This document shows, in pieces, positions 1-11,689 of a stretch of DNA of 64,000 nt. Position numbers and translations under genes: made by a program. The stretch's first letter is position 1; each line of letters opens with the position of its first letter. Location of the stretch: assembly GCA_030248065.1 (NCBI GenBank), contig JASAMV010003725.1:29287-93286 (forward strand). The letters are read 5' to 3'. The notes beneath the pieces are model-generated. The model was not told the DNA's origin, made no database searches, and was given only the letters and a program-made list of their open reading frames with translations. This DNA comes from Rhynchonema sp. JSB1_4. Taxonomy: Eukaryota > Nematoda > Chromadorea > Monhysterida > Xyalidae.

Positions 1-2110
1 GTTTAATTTTTGGAGCCAAACCCCCCACCCCCCCCCCCCCCGGTCTGCGAAATTTTTTCTTTTTTTTTCGTACCCAACGTCCGAAAAAATCTCCCTTTTG
101 AGTAACCGTTATCCGGACTGTTTGATTTCCTCCAACCACACTGCCGGCCACACACCCGTGATCAATTCTCCATACCATACGAACCTGCTGTAGATACACG
201 AAACGTTGCTGAGTGACACCACTGAACCGCATGCCACACCGCCACGTCGTAGATCCAGTACCAGCTGCCGACCGCATATAGAAATCTCGTACGCCCGTGA
301 TCGAACAACCTCCCAGTGACGCGTGATGAACGTTTTGAAGTCCGCCGATCCGGGCCTACTCGTGAACCACTCCACGGTGCGACATTCGATGCACGCCGGC
401 AGGCCACTGAAACACCCAACACCAACCCAGACCTCCCGATAATCCGCAACACCTCTTCCTTAAAACCACTCGTTCAGCCAGCAGTACCGTGATACCCAGT
501 TTACGAAATGAAACCCACGTGAAACTAGGACGGCACACGCTGTGTCCAAACAGTCATCTGTCCCTCGCCCGTAATCATACCACACCTCCACAAACCTCGG
601 TCGTTCTGCGCCGTCAATAACCTGCAGCACCAGCTTGTTCGCGCCGCACGGTACGGCACACAGCACCTGTGTGATATTTAAAGACTGTCAGCCACATATA
701 CGTGACCAAAAGTAATCATACTCCAATCTGACGCGCTAACCCGACACATGCTTTATAAACGCCACATCGTGATGAACGCGAATTTTAGCCGCTTTATACT
801 ACAGCCCCATGTGCCCTCTGTATGGGCGAAAAATACGCCGTGAAAACTTGCGCTGAACTCCGGACAGATTGTCGCCCTGCCAGAACACTCAATACGGTCC
901 TAAATTTCACGCCAAACGTGACAGCCAGCATGTGAACGTCTTGATAACCGTTCCAATGGAAAACCAAACACAGAACTGCTAACCACCGCATCAAGTCGCC
1001 CATACCCGATCACGGAAGTCAATGCCAATCGCAACGCTGTCCAATCCGTGTACCTGGTAACCGAATATAACTGCTCCAACGCAGCGATCTTCGCACATCC
1101 TTCGACCACCTGTGTGACACGAGACCTTTGGTACAATGCAGCCAAGACACACAACCGAAACACCAGGAATTTGCTTTGTCAAAAAGTACTAAAACGCCTC
1201 CACACATTTTATACCCATCTGACTCAAAAGAACGGCAAACCACTGTACCAGCCGCTACGCCACCAAAAAACCCTGAGCCAAATTGGCTCGAACCCCAGAT
1301 GAAAAAAAATCCCATCTAACGGGGCCCAGCACACCGTCCCACAGCTCGGGCACCACCGGAACCGGGCCGGAGATTTGAGCCCCCCAAGCGCCTCCAACCC
1401 TCCTAACCCAGCTCGATTACGACCACTGACGCTAACCGCACCCAGACGGTTGACAAACCGGTGGCAGTCCCTGCTCGCAGAAGTACTTCACAGTCTCCCC
1501 TTTGCGGCCACCGTCACAGAATCGCACGCCATCTGCATCCAGAGCCACCGTGGATCCGTAACCCTTCTTCCGTAGGTAGACGAAAACGGCAACACTCTTT
1601 ATTGACCCACTGTGGTGGACGCGCACGACAACCTGTGAGCCATGCGCAACAATCCGGAAACTGTCGCTAAAGAAGACACACTCGTTCAAATGCAAACACA
1701 GGCTCACACACATCAACAAGCACCTAACTACTGACCGAACCGACCGCACGCAACTCACACAACAAAAAAACCAACCGTGTACCGCATAATGATCAGAACC
1801 CCATCCGCCCAATCGACCTCGTGTAGTGGCATGGTCCCTCTGTCCCGATTAAAACACCGCATGTGGAGATCAATCGGGAAAACCAGCGGACTGGTCGTGG
1901 TGTGGCAGACACGCAGCGTGATCGTTAAACCGAGTGGATCTGCAGATTCTGACGTGTACCCACCCACACACCTGCGATCCCCAACTTGCTTTACACACCT
2001 CCCGCCGAGTTACCTCTCGATATTGACCGTATCCCGCGTGACACCACCACCAACGTGTTGTCGACGCAACCGTTACCGCTTACGACGTCCCCCAGAGTTG
2101 TCCATCGCAG
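1..2110. other. Unrecognised region with minus-strand reading frames
   Basis: No gene could be identified here. Several medium open frames lie on the minus strand (109-375, 460-666, 794-1003, 1432-1812, 1755-1967). Their composition looks more like real protein than the surrounding repeats, and 1432-1812 and 1755-1967 overlap in different frames as if one coding sequence had been broken by a frameshift. No conserved motif was recognised. The region may be the remains of a mobile element or of a host gene. The first 60 bases are a C-rich run like the ends of the MITEs further along. Confidence 0.25.
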
Positions 2111-2209
2111 ATGCGACACCTGAATAGTAGGACCCCATCAGGTGGAAATTATGGCGCCAGTTCTCTCATTCTCACCTAGAAACAAAACAAACACGTGCTG
2201 TACTGGGAG

Positions 2210-2524
2210 CAGCGTAGTTCCTGGTCCGGAGAGGCGGTTAGTGAATGTACCCACTTTGTCGGGGCGGCGGTTAGTCTGCCTCCCCCAGGAGGGGGGAAGA
2301 TCAAAATTCGGCAAAAGCACCTTTGAGCTGAAAAATTTCACCTGTTTTTTTGCAAAATTACCCATTTTAGGCCTAGAATGGCAACCTTGGGCTAAAACTG
2401 CCCATTTTAGGCAAAAATTACGCGGTCAGCGTACCTGGCGCGGCGGTTAGTGTACTAGTGTACCTTACACGCGGCGGCTAGTGTACCTTCGGACGGAACC
2501 CGCCCCCCCCCAGGAAGTACACTG
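2210..2524. mobile_element. G/C-rich MITE, CAG-GTAGT ends
   Basis: The element starts with CAGCGTAGTTCCTGG and ends with a degenerate inverted copy, AAGTACACTG. The interior holds repeats of a gcggcggttagtgtacc type. It belongs by its ends to the same family as the copies at 7086, 8843, 10446 and 10954. No clean target duplication was found for this copy and no protein is encoded. Confidence 0.45.
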
Positions 2525-2564
2525 ACTAGAACTGGAGCAGAGCATGTCAACACTATTAGTTACC

Positions 2565-3785
2565 CACACACTAAATGAACACTAAAGTAATTGATTCGTA
2601 TGTGACCCCCGAATGTGGATATGGTCACATCAAAATTTTACTGTTTCGTTCTCTTCCTAATCGGTTCTCAATAATGAAAATAGTACAGAATGTGCCACAA
2701 AATGTCGAACCTTCCTCAAAACTTCGCTTTTGCTAAACGAAAAGGCATTCATTCCGTTACAACTTTACTGAACTTATAAAAGCACGCAACTAGCATTGAA
2801 CACACAACCTGGCAAAAAAAGCCTAAAATTGGCTTTGTTTGTCCAAAATAGCCGTTGCACCTACTGTGCCCAGCTTGCACCCAAAAAAATCAGGGGGTCC
2901 AGCTAAGTTGTACCCAGTGAATTTTGAAAAAAACCCAGCACTCCACCCTGTATCTCGTTCAAATTACACGGAATCATTCCAGACCCCCACACCAGTGTTG
3001 GAGGCGGGGGCGTTTGGGCGGGTGGGTACCCCCCAATACAGTAGGTATCCCCCCTCGCCGGGTGAAATAGGCATCCCCCCATGTTTAGCGCGGTACAGTA
3101 GGTTCCCCTTCCCCCCATTTTCACCCCCGGTACAGAAGCTCCCCCCCCCCGCGTGCGCCTCAAAATTGTCAAACCAAAAATGCCCGAAATTAGTGTAAAA
3201 TCTGTGGTTTTTGCCTCAAATCACCCAAAATTCGCGCGCTAAGCCCGCATATACTACGTTTTCAGACGATTCCATACATAACTTTCACCCATGCCATCGC
3301 CTCGGGCACAGTAGGTTCTCTCCCACCCCACCCGGGCGCCCTACGGTAGCTATCACCCCTCCAGAGTACCTCCAACACTGCTTCACACCCAGGCTTTTTT
3401 TTTCAAAATTCACCAGGTGCAACTTAGGTGCAACCCCCCAATTTTTTAGGTGCAAGCTGGACAAAGTAGGTGCAACCCCTATTTTGGACAAAAAAACGCC
3501 AATTTTAGGCCTTTTTTGCCAGGTTGTGTGTTCAATGCTATTTGCGCGCTTTCAGAAGTTCAATAAAGTTGTAACGCAATGAATGCCTTTTCCTTTAGCA
3601 AAAGCAAACTTTTCAGGGGAAGTTCAACATTTTGTAGCACATTTTCTACCAGTTTCATTATTGAGAACCGATTGAGAACAAAACGAAACAGTGAAATTTT
3701 GGGGCATGTCACCATATCCACATTTGCCGGTCACATACGAATCAATTACTTCCGCTGCTCATTTACTGTGTGGGTATCTAGGCCT
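2565..3785. repeat. 1.2 kb inverted-repeat element
   Basis: The left arm (about 2570-3005) reappears in reverse complement at about 3370-3780. Landmarks are the sequence around the conserved GAATCAATTA/TAATTGATTC blocks near the outer ends and the tgccaggttgtgtgttcaatgc block (reverse complement on the left) nearer the loop. The loop (about 3005-3370) holds short pyrimidine-rich repeats with gtacagtaggt motifs. There is no transposase-like frame, so this looks like a non-autonomous foldback or MITE. The arms have diverged visibly. Confidence 0.6.
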
Positions 3786-4060
3786 AAAGTGGGTAATTTT
3801 CAGCTCAATGTTCTCAAAAGTCGCCAATATACTCTACTTATGGAGAATTTTTTCCAAAAAGGGCAAAAAATAGGTCAAATTTTTTACCCCAAAGAAGCAC
3901 TTTTTCTCGAATTTTGGTCTTCCCCCCCACAGGGAGGTGCACTAAGCGCCGCACCGACAGCCAAAATTCTAGGTGCAACCTTGCACCTAACCCTGAATTT
4001 TTAGGTGCAATTCTGATTTTTCAGGTGCAAATTCCACCTAAAAAGTGTCTAAAAACACTA
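3786..4060. repeat. AGGTGCAA-type short repeats
   Basis: This stretch, like 3413-3480, carries repeated aggtgcaa/aggtgcaac words separated by T-rich spacers. About 48 bases near 4005-4055 resemble the start of the small IRS intron at 25671-25747. No coding potential is seen. Confidence 0.45.
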
Positions 4061-4769
4061 TGCTCACACCCATATAAATCAGTGGCAGCAACGTCTGGAT
4101 GCACTTCCGAAACAAAGTCTGCGCTCTAAACTGAAAAACCACTCCGCCCATGACCGTGAAAATGCACAGATCCATCGCCCCATCACACCGGCGCAGTGAC
4201 GTCGGATCACCAACGACCCCCAAAAAGCCAAAACAACCCATCCCTGAACCGCACCTTCCCAGCCCGACTTTGTCGCAATACCCAGTCACCCGGTACACGA
4301 TGTAGCACGTTCCACCGCACGGCCGCCGCGTCCAGACGTTTACCATCCGATACACCCCCGGCCCCCACGCAGCGCCGCTTCTCGCGCAGCCCCGTTCCGG
4401 CTGCCCCCGTATGCGCGCGCCGCTTCCGCCTCCTAAATGCGTATGACACAACTTCATCACATGTCTCCCGTGCACCCACAGCAAGGAATGGTTAACCTAC
4501 CGCGTGCGCGCACGCCCTTTAGATTCACCGGCCGCAGCAATCGATGGTGTGAACTCATAGGTACCGCCAATGTCGCCGAATTCCCGGATATCCCGCGACG
4601 TGCGTACCTCGCGGTCGAACAGTATGTCCCTGTGTTGACACGCAGCGTTATAAACCGATGGAACGCACACGAATTCTTGAAGCCTATTTCTCTAACATTT
4701 TTTAAGATCCTGGCACACCGAAAAAAAAATACAACCCCCCCGCACTAAAAAAACAGGGGGTCCCCCCCT
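4061..4769. other. Unrecognised GC-rich stretch
   Basis: The stretch is GC-rich with open frames on both strands (4038-4484 minus, 4196-4495 plus, 4437-4748 plus). None shows a motif I recognise. It resembles 1-2110 in base composition and could be part of the same broken element, separated from it by the 2565-3785 inverted repeat. Confidence 0.2.
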
Positions 4770-5778
4770 CAAACAACCCCCCTTGAAAAGCGGCAGAAAA
4801 AAATACAGCCCGTGTGGGCCGGGTCGGAACGGATTTGGCCAGAGAAAAAAATACGCCCACTCCCCCCCCCAATAGGCCCCCCGAGGGTGAGCGAAAAAAA
4901 TACCGCCTCGCCGGGCCGGGCCGGAGATTTCCAGCTCGACCCGCGCCGGACCGGACATTTGGGGGCTTGTGCCAGGCCGGCCAAGCCAGGCCCGTTTCCG
5001 GCCCGGCCGCCCGAACCGGGCCCGTTTGCAACCCTTGCTCTGAATCAATAAAAATTCCCCCCCCTTTCACACTCCCAAATCACCCCCTCCCAACGCATAA
5101 AAACCCTAGCAACCAGCTAAACCAGCCCGCTGCGTAGATCGGGAAAAACCGTAACAGCCCGCTAAACCAACCCGCTGCGTAGATCGGGAAATTTGATGCC
5201 AGACGTCATCATTCAAGAACGTCCCAATCAATGTGGAATAGATAACTGTCGCCTCGTTACAATAACAACCCGCCAACCCCCCCCCAAACAACCCCCCTTG
5301 AAAAGCGGCAGAAAAAAATACAGCCCCTGTGGGCCGGGTCGGAACGGATTTGGCCAGAGAAAAAATACGCCCCCCCCCCCCCAAGAGGCCCCCTCGAGGG
5401 TGAGCGAAAAAAATACCGCCTCGCCGGGCCGGGCCGGAGATTTCCAGCTCGACCCGGGCCGGACCGGACATTTGGGGGCTTGTGCCAGGCCGGCCAAGCC
5501 AGGCCCGTTTCCGGCCCGGCCGCCCGAACCGGGCCCGTTTGCAACCCTTGCTCTGAATCAATAAAACCCCCCCCCCTTTTCCCACTCCCAAATTACCCCC
5601 CCCCCAACGCATAAAAACCCTAGCAACCAGCTAAACCAGCCCGCTGCGTAGATCGGGAAAAACCGTAACAGCCCGCTAAACCAACCCGCTGCGTAGATCG
5701 GGAAATTTGATGCCAGACGTCATCATTCAAGAACGTCCCAATCAATGTGGAATAGATAACTGTCGCTTCGTTACAATA
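4770..5778. repeat. Direct tandem duplication, two 495 bp copies
   Basis: Copy 1 (4770 to about 5264) and copy 2 (5285 to about 5778) are nearly identical at a spacing of 515 bases. Both begin with caaacaaccccccttgaaaag and contain the same GC-rich block, a gaatcaataaaa stretch and a doubled ccgctgcgtagatcggg motif. The few differences are mainly in homopolymer lengths and a few substitutions, so the duplication is recent. The long frames in it are by-products of the GC-rich composition, not genes. Confidence 0.85.
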
Positions 5779-6250
5779 TTAAGTCGTCGTGGGCCTAAAT
5801 GCAAGAGAAAATTCTGTTACATCCACGCCGCACCCCCAACTACCGTTTCCATCCACCGTACCGTGTCACCCACCGTAATCTGAGAAACAATATTTCTCTA
5901 AAAATTCCGAACAATACGGTACGCGACCGCTATTTGCGATGCCAATCCACTCCTCCGCCCACTCGCAAACACCCGAAAAGAAATCGCAAACACCAAACCG
6001 CTCAACCAATCAGCGCGCCTATTTGAATAGTTTATCACGGTGGATCTACCGTAGCTAAATGTACCGGTCAGCGGTCGGCCGGTCCAGGTATTACGGCCCC
6101 ATTTTTTGGTTCAAAATCACTGTTTTTTGGTTTAGAAAAATACCTGATAATCATGGAAGTCGGTACTAATTTGCGGAATCGCGAGAAATTTTGGCAAATT
6201 TAGCCTAAAAAATCACGATTTTTATTGAAATTCGATGATGTCGGGGCGTC
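5779..6250. other. No recognisable gene
   Basis: Only short frames occur here and no motif or repeat family was recognised. Confidence 0.3.
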
Positions 6251-6255
6251 GGGCC

Positions 6256-6948
6256 TTTGACATTAAAGACAAAAAAGACATTAAAGGGGGCCTTTCGCAT
6301 TTCAAACCCCCTTCAAACCTCGCATGTATTTAGACAGTGGTCAAGGCGTCATAAAAGTCAAACACACCGGAGCTCTAACGTTCAGCATGCGTCCAGGAGA
6401 TGCGCTTCAAGAGGAACATCCGGGAACAAAATCAAATGTGGACCAGCCCAATTTCTACCTGCGCTTTCAGGCAACTCGCCTGATGACAAGGGTGGTCAAG
6501 GCGCAGAATGTTTCGCACGATATTTCCCCTGCCTCACTATAGAATTTCGCTTTTCTTTTTATTTCGAATTGCAACGAATTGTTAGTGCGTGGCTGCTAAC
6601 TGTTTCAAGGTCTACTTGTCACGCTGGAACAATTCGTTGAAATTCGAAATAAAAAGAAAAGCGAAATTCCATAGTAGCGGTGCTGCAAGTTTCTTGCGAA
6701 ACATTCATTCGCCTTGACACCTTTTTGATCAAGCAGTTTGCCTGAATGCGCAGGTATAAATTGGGCTGGTCCGCGGCATACTTTGTTCCCGGATGTTCCT
6801 CTTGATGTGCATCTCCTGGTCGCATGCTGCAGATTGGGTTCTTGGTGCGTGAGAGTTTAATAACGCCCTGAACAATATTCAAGCGCGTGCAAAGTCTGAA
6901 GGGGGTTTGAAATGCGAAAGGCCCCCTTTAAAGACAAAAAAGACATTT
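6256..6948. mobile_element. 700 bp palindromic MITE
   Basis: Two arms of about 310 bases (6256-6570 and 6635-6948) are imperfect reverse complements. The outer parts are built on gacaaaaaagacattaaag, gggggcctttcgcatttcaa and gatgttcctcttgaag-like blocks. A short spacer separates the arms at their shared gaatttcgcttttctttt/aaaagaaaagcgaaattc segment. No transposase frame is present. Confidence 0.7.
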
Positions 6949-7085
6949 ATTATTTTTGTCTTTGTCAACAAGTGTCCGTAGTAAAGAGAATGTTTCAGAC
7001 CTGCGACAACGTGGTTGATTTGCTGGATTATTTTCTGGTGAAAATGTTTTGTGAGAATCACAAATAGCACAGTGGTTAAGAGTGC

Positions 7086-7497
7086 CAGTGTAGTTCCTGG
7101 GGGGGGGGGAGGGGGGGCGGGGGGCTCCCCCCCCCTCGGGTACGCTATCTCCCCCTCGGGTGGTACACTATCCCCCTATCTCCCCCTCCGGGTACACTAT
7201 CTCCCCCAATTTTTGCCTAAAATGGCCATTTTTAGGCCTAAAATGGGCATTTTTAGGCCTAAAATGTGTGATTTTCAGGTCAATGTTCTCAAAAGTCGCC
7301 AAAATACCCTTTTTATGAAGAATTTTTTCCAAAAAGGGGCAAAAATAGGTCAAATTTTCTACCTCAAAAAGTGACTTTTTCCCGACTTTGGGTCTTCACC
7401 CCCCCCCGTTCCCCCCCCCCTCGGGGGTACACTATCTCCCCCCTCCGAAAAAAACGGAGGGTCCGCTATCTCCCCCTCCGGACCAGGAACTACACTG
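7086..7497. mobile_element. hAT-like MITE nested in another MITE
   Basis: The element begins CAGTGTAGTTCCTGG and ends CCAGGAACTACACTG, perfect inverted termini. It interrupts a sequence that occurs uninterrupted at 7870-7890 (gtggttaagagtgactgaac). The flanks are aagagtgc on the left and agagtgac on the right, an almost complete 8-base duplication. The interior is C-rich runs plus tcaggtcaatgttctcaaaag blocks shared with 3800. Confidence 0.7.
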
Positions 7498-7663
7498 AGA
7501 GTGACTGAACGTGAAAATAAGGATTAATTTGATGAATTCTTATATGGTCATTGTGCGACCAATACTAGCACGACCCGACAAGCATTTGTGCAATCATTTG
7601 AGCGACGAAGTGCATTAGGCCAAGGATAGAGTGGACCTAACCGACGGCTGTCGTCGGCAGGTA

Positions 7664-7941
7664 TTGTTTGCACAATGACTTTATAAGAATTGGTCAAATT
7701 TTTTTCCTGAATCGTAAAGAGGGAAAGTGACGGGGCAATGACGTTGCGTTGCATGATCGCACACAAAGCATGTACATAGTAAAGAGAATGTTTCAGATCT
7801 GCGGCAACGTGGTTGATCTGCTGGATTATTTTCTGGTGAAAATGTTTTGTGAGAATCACAAATAGCACAGTGGTTAAGAGTGACTGAACTTGAAAATCAG
7901 GATTGATTTGATGAATTCTTATGTGGTCATTGTGCGACCAA
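7664..7941. mobile_element. Tc1/mariner-like MITE with TA target sites
   Basis: The left end TTGTTTGCACAATGACTT and right end GTCATTGTGCGACCAA are inverted copies flanked by TA on both sides. The same family occurs at 27285-27554, 28002-28592 and 35578-35852, and a left-truncated copy ends at 7562. The length near 275 bp and the TA duplication suggest mobilisation by a Tc1/mariner transposase; none is encoded here. Confidence 0.7.
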
Positions 7942-7949
7942 TACTCAAA

Positions 7950-8590
7950 CGGCGCGAACTATTTCACGGCCATGAGGTACAACCGGACCGATGCTGTTTG
8001 TTACCTGCTACAGTCGACGAGCTGTGGCTGAAGTGTGATCCGCCAGGCACTGACTACTTGAAGGCGATGTTAAGTTGGGTGGAGATTGTCAGTCATTAAT
8101 AGCATTAATCAAATTATTCAGCAAGTCGTCGTTGAGACCAAGACCGGTTGAACTTGTACTGTTCAACAATCTAATGCAGAAGACCAATATAACACTTTCA
8201 ACAACCATATTCAGAGCGCTAACCGTTAATTGATACCGTAACCATCTGGCTTCGAGCGCTGGAAGCAGAAATTCATGACAATCTTGAAACACCGCGTTGA
8301 TGCCATAATGAATGATGGAGTTGGTGCCCGTCAGGGGGTGCGTTGCATGTCATGTCATCTTTACAACTTTCTTCACTCATGCATACACACTAGCAGTTAC
8401 AAACTGCATGATGTGCGTTCACGTTATATTCCTAAGCGACTGTAGCGACTGTCTGTTCACACGATTACAGGATGCTGATGAGTTCCTCGTGTACACGATG
8501 GATCGGTTACGCGATGAGAAAATGGTGCGCTTCGCAGATCTGTTCGAGCAGAAACTGCGTTCGTACCTGGTGTGCCGGGCTTTGTAATAT
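7950..8590 (+). pseudogene. Possible broken ubiquitin-protease (USP) gene remnant
   Basis: At 8471-8580 an acceptor-like gattacag is followed by a frame reading DADEFLVYTMDRLRDE and then FEQKLRSYLVC. This resembles the QDAxEFL helix and following FxGxL-xxxxxC segment of ubiquitin-specific proteases. Upstream, open frames at 7890-8097 and 8103-8229 read like protein but were not recognised. No complete gene can be built: the catalytic Cys and His boxes are absent and a MITE begins at 8843. It could be a decayed exon carried between transposons. The assignment rests on one short motif. Confidence 0.35.
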
Positions 8591-8842
8591 ATGGTTGTTG
8601 TCGCATGTTGTTACATGGTTGTCGCAGCGTTGTAATACATGGTTGTTGATAACGCGCGTAATTCTTGTCTTAAGCTGTGAACAAGTATGCATTTTAACGC
8701 TGATTTTATCATACTTGTTGACTGGATCAACAAGTGTCTACCCACCACCCGGACCGAAGTTCGTAAAATTCCTTCCTCCCCTCAGTAATAAAAGAGACCA
8801 AATGATGTTTGACCACATGGAGCACGCGAAGTGTGTGGTTGT

Positions 8843-9270
8843 CATAGTAGTGGCTGGGGGGGGGGGGGGGGGGGGGTTGGGGGGGGTTACCCCCCCTCTC
8901 AGTACTTACCTACCACAAAACCCGAGGGGGGGGGTTGGGGGGGGGGGTTGAGTACTTACCTCTCACAACTCCAAATCATACCTCTCACAAGCAATTTTAT
9001 ACCTTTTTAAGGCAAAAATCGGTGTTTTTCGACCTTATTTTCCCAAAAATCGCGCGCTCCGCGCGCAAACCCACCCATAATACCTATTTTTAGGCGATTT
9101 TCGGCGAAAATTTTGAAAAAGTACTATTTTTACCTCAATTTTTGGCCAAAATTGTATCACAAAAACGGTGTTTTTTCGCCTTTTTGAGTGACCAAAATCA
9201 TACCTCTCACGCTTCCGGTCCCAACCCCGCATCATACTTACCTCCCACACATGGGCCTGCCACTACACTG
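8843..9270. mobile_element. hAT-like MITE, perfect 8-bp target duplication
   Basis: The ends are CATAGTAGTGGCTGGGGGG and GCCTGCCACTACACTG, inverted copies of each other. The flanks are GTGGTTGT at 8835-8842 and again at 9271-9278, a perfect 8-base target duplication as made by hAT transposases. The interior carries paired scctctcac/agtacttacc words. No coding sequence. Confidence 0.75.
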
Positions 9271-9344
9271 GTGGTTGTGGTGGTTGTTTTGAAATTGGCA
9301 GCAGAGCAGGCGTGGCCCAGAGCAGAGAGAGATCAGGATTAGGC

Positions 9345-9425
9345 ATGGGGGCAATACCCAATACCAAATACCCAACACCGCCCAATACCCAATACCTGGT
9401 ATTGGGTACCCAATACCCAGGTACC
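9345..9425. repeat. Simple repeat of CAATACC type
   Basis: The words caatacccaa and ggtattgggtac are iterated over about 80 bases. Confidence 0.7.
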
Positions 9426-9544
9426 GTATTGTCGGAAATAGAACCCCCCATTAATTGACCCCCCTAAATGGCTCGAAATCAAAAATAGAACCCCCCCATT
9501 AATTGACCCCCCCATTAATAGAACCCCACCCCCAACCTTCAACC

Positions 9545-10306
9545 TTCCTCAGAAAACTACTTGGCCTACGTTCGTCCATTACTGGAATTTTCCATGTCCA
9601 TTTGGTCCCCTCAAAATGTCACCTTGGCCAAAAACGTTGAAAAAATTCAACGTCGGTTCACTTATTATTTGCCAGGCATGCAGACACTGTCTTACCAACA
9701 GCGTCTGCATGCCCTAAATTTGGACCCCCTAATTTATCGCCGGACCGTGAACGATCTTGTGCTTGTGTACAAGGTCGTTCATGGTCTCATGCCTGGGGTA
9801 ACCAAGGAATCATTCTTTCCATCAAGTGACACCGGCCGCCCAACCCGAGGGCACTCCCACAGGTTGTGTCGGGCTCATGGGGCGGGTCCGGACTTGTCCG
9901 GGTATTGGGCATATCGCGTCGTGGACCTCTGGAACGGGCTCCCAGAGAGTGTGGTCTCTGCTGCCTCAACTGCGGCCTTCAAAACTAAACTAAACTCACG
10001 TGGTCGAGACCTAGTTTCTCGCCACATTTCTTCAAAATTTTCAGCCGTCGTTGACTGATCCCCTCAGTCACTGGGTTGTTGCTTTTCAGATAATCATCAA
10101 TATTCCGTCATCCGTTGCCGACTTTACGTTTGTTCTCTTCATTAGTTTGGTTGGTTGAATCTCGCCGGTATGTTTTCTTTGTCGTTTGTTCGTTCTTGTT
10201 CACATTTTTGTTTATTGATACTCATGTTCATTTTTTTTAGGGTTTCTCCGGATCTTGTGTAAAGGTCTTTGCGAAAGCGTGCAGATAAAATTTGAATTTG
10301 AATTTG
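9545..10306 (+). mobile_element. Non-LTR retrotransposon (LINE) reverse-transcriptase tail
   Basis: An open frame at 9561-10058 gives about 165 residues typical of the segment after the RT palm in CR1/jockey-like LINEs: YVRPLLEFSMSIWSP, KIQRRFTYYLPGM, LSYQQRLHALNL and DLWNGLPESVV. The N-terminal endonuclease and the catalytic YADD region are missing, so the copy is 5'-truncated. Downstream, a run of TTGAATTTGAATTTGAA (about 10287-10306) looks like the simple-repeat 3' tail of such elements. Confidence 0.8.
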
Positions 10307-10445
10307 AACGTACCACAGATTAGTGGTATGGTAGGGCTGTGTTGCTGTGTTGTTGTTGTGTTGAAAATAACGTCGAAAAACACCGATTTTTGCCTTAAAA
10401 AGGTATAAAATTGCTTGTGAGAGGTATGATTTGGAGTTGTGAGAG

Positions 10446-10884
10446 CAGTGTAGTGGCTGGGGGGGGGATGGGGGGGATTCCCCCCCCTAAGGAGTAGGTA
10501 CCTTGCAACCACCCCTTGGGGGGGGATGGGGGGGGGGAAGGGTAGGTACCTTGCAACCACCCCGGAGGGTACCTTGCAACCATCAATTTATGGTTTTTAT
10601 AGGCAAAAATGGATGTTTTTCGACCTCAAAACCCCAAAATTCGCACGCTCCGCGCGCAAACCTCCATATAATAGGTGTTTTAGGCAAATTTTCGGCCAAA
10701 ATGCAAAAAAGTACCTATTTTTCGGCCAAATTTGCAGTATAATGCATGTAAAAAAACACCCTTTTTTCGGACCTCAGGGGTACCTTGCAACCTTCCGGAG
10801 GCTGGGTAGGGGGGTACCTTGCAACCATCTGGATCCATCCCCCCCCCAAGGGTACCTTGCAACCATTTGCCTGCCACTACACTG
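10446..10884. mobile_element. hAT-like MITE, perfect 8-bp target duplication
   Basis: The ends are CAGTGTAGTGGCTGGGGGG and CTGCCACTACACTG. The flanks TGTGAGAG (10438-10445 and 10885-10892) are a perfect 8-base duplication. The interior has repeated gtaccttgcaacca words. It is inserted in an inverted copy of the sequence around 8880-9010. Confidence 0.8.
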
Positions 10885-10953
10885 TGTGAGAGGTAAGTAC
10901 TCAACCCCCCCCCCAACCCCCCTCGGGTTTTGTGGTAGGTAAAGTACTGAGAG

Positions 10954-11422
10954 CAGGGTAGCACTTGGGGGGGGGGGTGGGGGGGTCCCCCAAATTCATC
11001 TATTTATCGCCAACACTTTTTGATTTCATCTATCTATCGTCAACACTTATGGGCAAATCTATCTATCGTCAACAAATTCTGGGAACAATCTATCTATCGT
11101 CAACACATTTCGACCCCAAAATGGGTATTTTTGCCTCAAAATGGCTCAAAATCGGTATTTTTTGTCCCAAATAGGCAAAAAATCGCGCGCTACGCGCGGA
11201 TTTAGTACATCTAAGTACATTTTCATTAATATTTACACATTATTACCTACTTAGTGCACCATACTATACCTTGATTTTTGGCGCCCCCCCCCTACCATCT
11301 ATCTATCGTCAACAAGTTTGGGTCGACCCCCCCTGATTTCGGACTTGGGTCATCTATCTATCGTCAACACATTTCGGGTCCCAATCTATCTATCGTCAAC
11401 ACCCTGACCAAGTACTACACTG
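10954..11422. mobile_element. hAT-like MITE, perfect 8-bp target duplication
   Basis: The ends are CAGGGTAGCACTTGGGGG and CCAAGTACTACACTG. The flanks ACTGAGAG (10946-10953 and 11423-11430) match exactly. The interior carries six or more copies of the word atctatctatcgtcaaca on both sides of a divergent core. Confidence 0.8.
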
Positions 11423-11689
11423 ACTGAGAGGGGGGTAACCCCCCAACCCCCCCCCCCAGCCACGACTATGGTTCTAATAATGGGGGGTTCAATTAATGGG
11501 GTTCTATTTTTGATTTCGAGCCATTTGGGTGGGGTTCAATTAATGGGGGGTTCTATTTCCGACAATACGGTAAACACCAAAATGCCACATTCTGCGTCTT
11601 CGGAAATATTTGGTTCGAAGAAAATTTTCTCTCAAAATTCTTCTCTCAGCAAAACTGATGTTTTGAACCGTAAGTGTGGGGTGTCGGGT

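Larger units (their letters stand above)
9427..11575. repeat. Inverted-repeat element split by later insertions
   Basis: A 110-base arm (9427-9535: gtattgtcggaaatagaacc, then repeats of ccattaattgacccc) is found again in reverse complement at 11468-11575. Between them sit a LINE tail (9545-10306) and two MITEs (10446-10884 and 10954-11422), so the original element has been opened by several rounds of insertion. Confidence 0.6.

Noticed and set aside
4692..5612. Long proline/glycine-rich frames on both strands (up to 168 codons)
   Set aside because: They are duplicated together with the 515-bp repeat, exist in several frames at once and consist of low-complexity GC-rich sequence.
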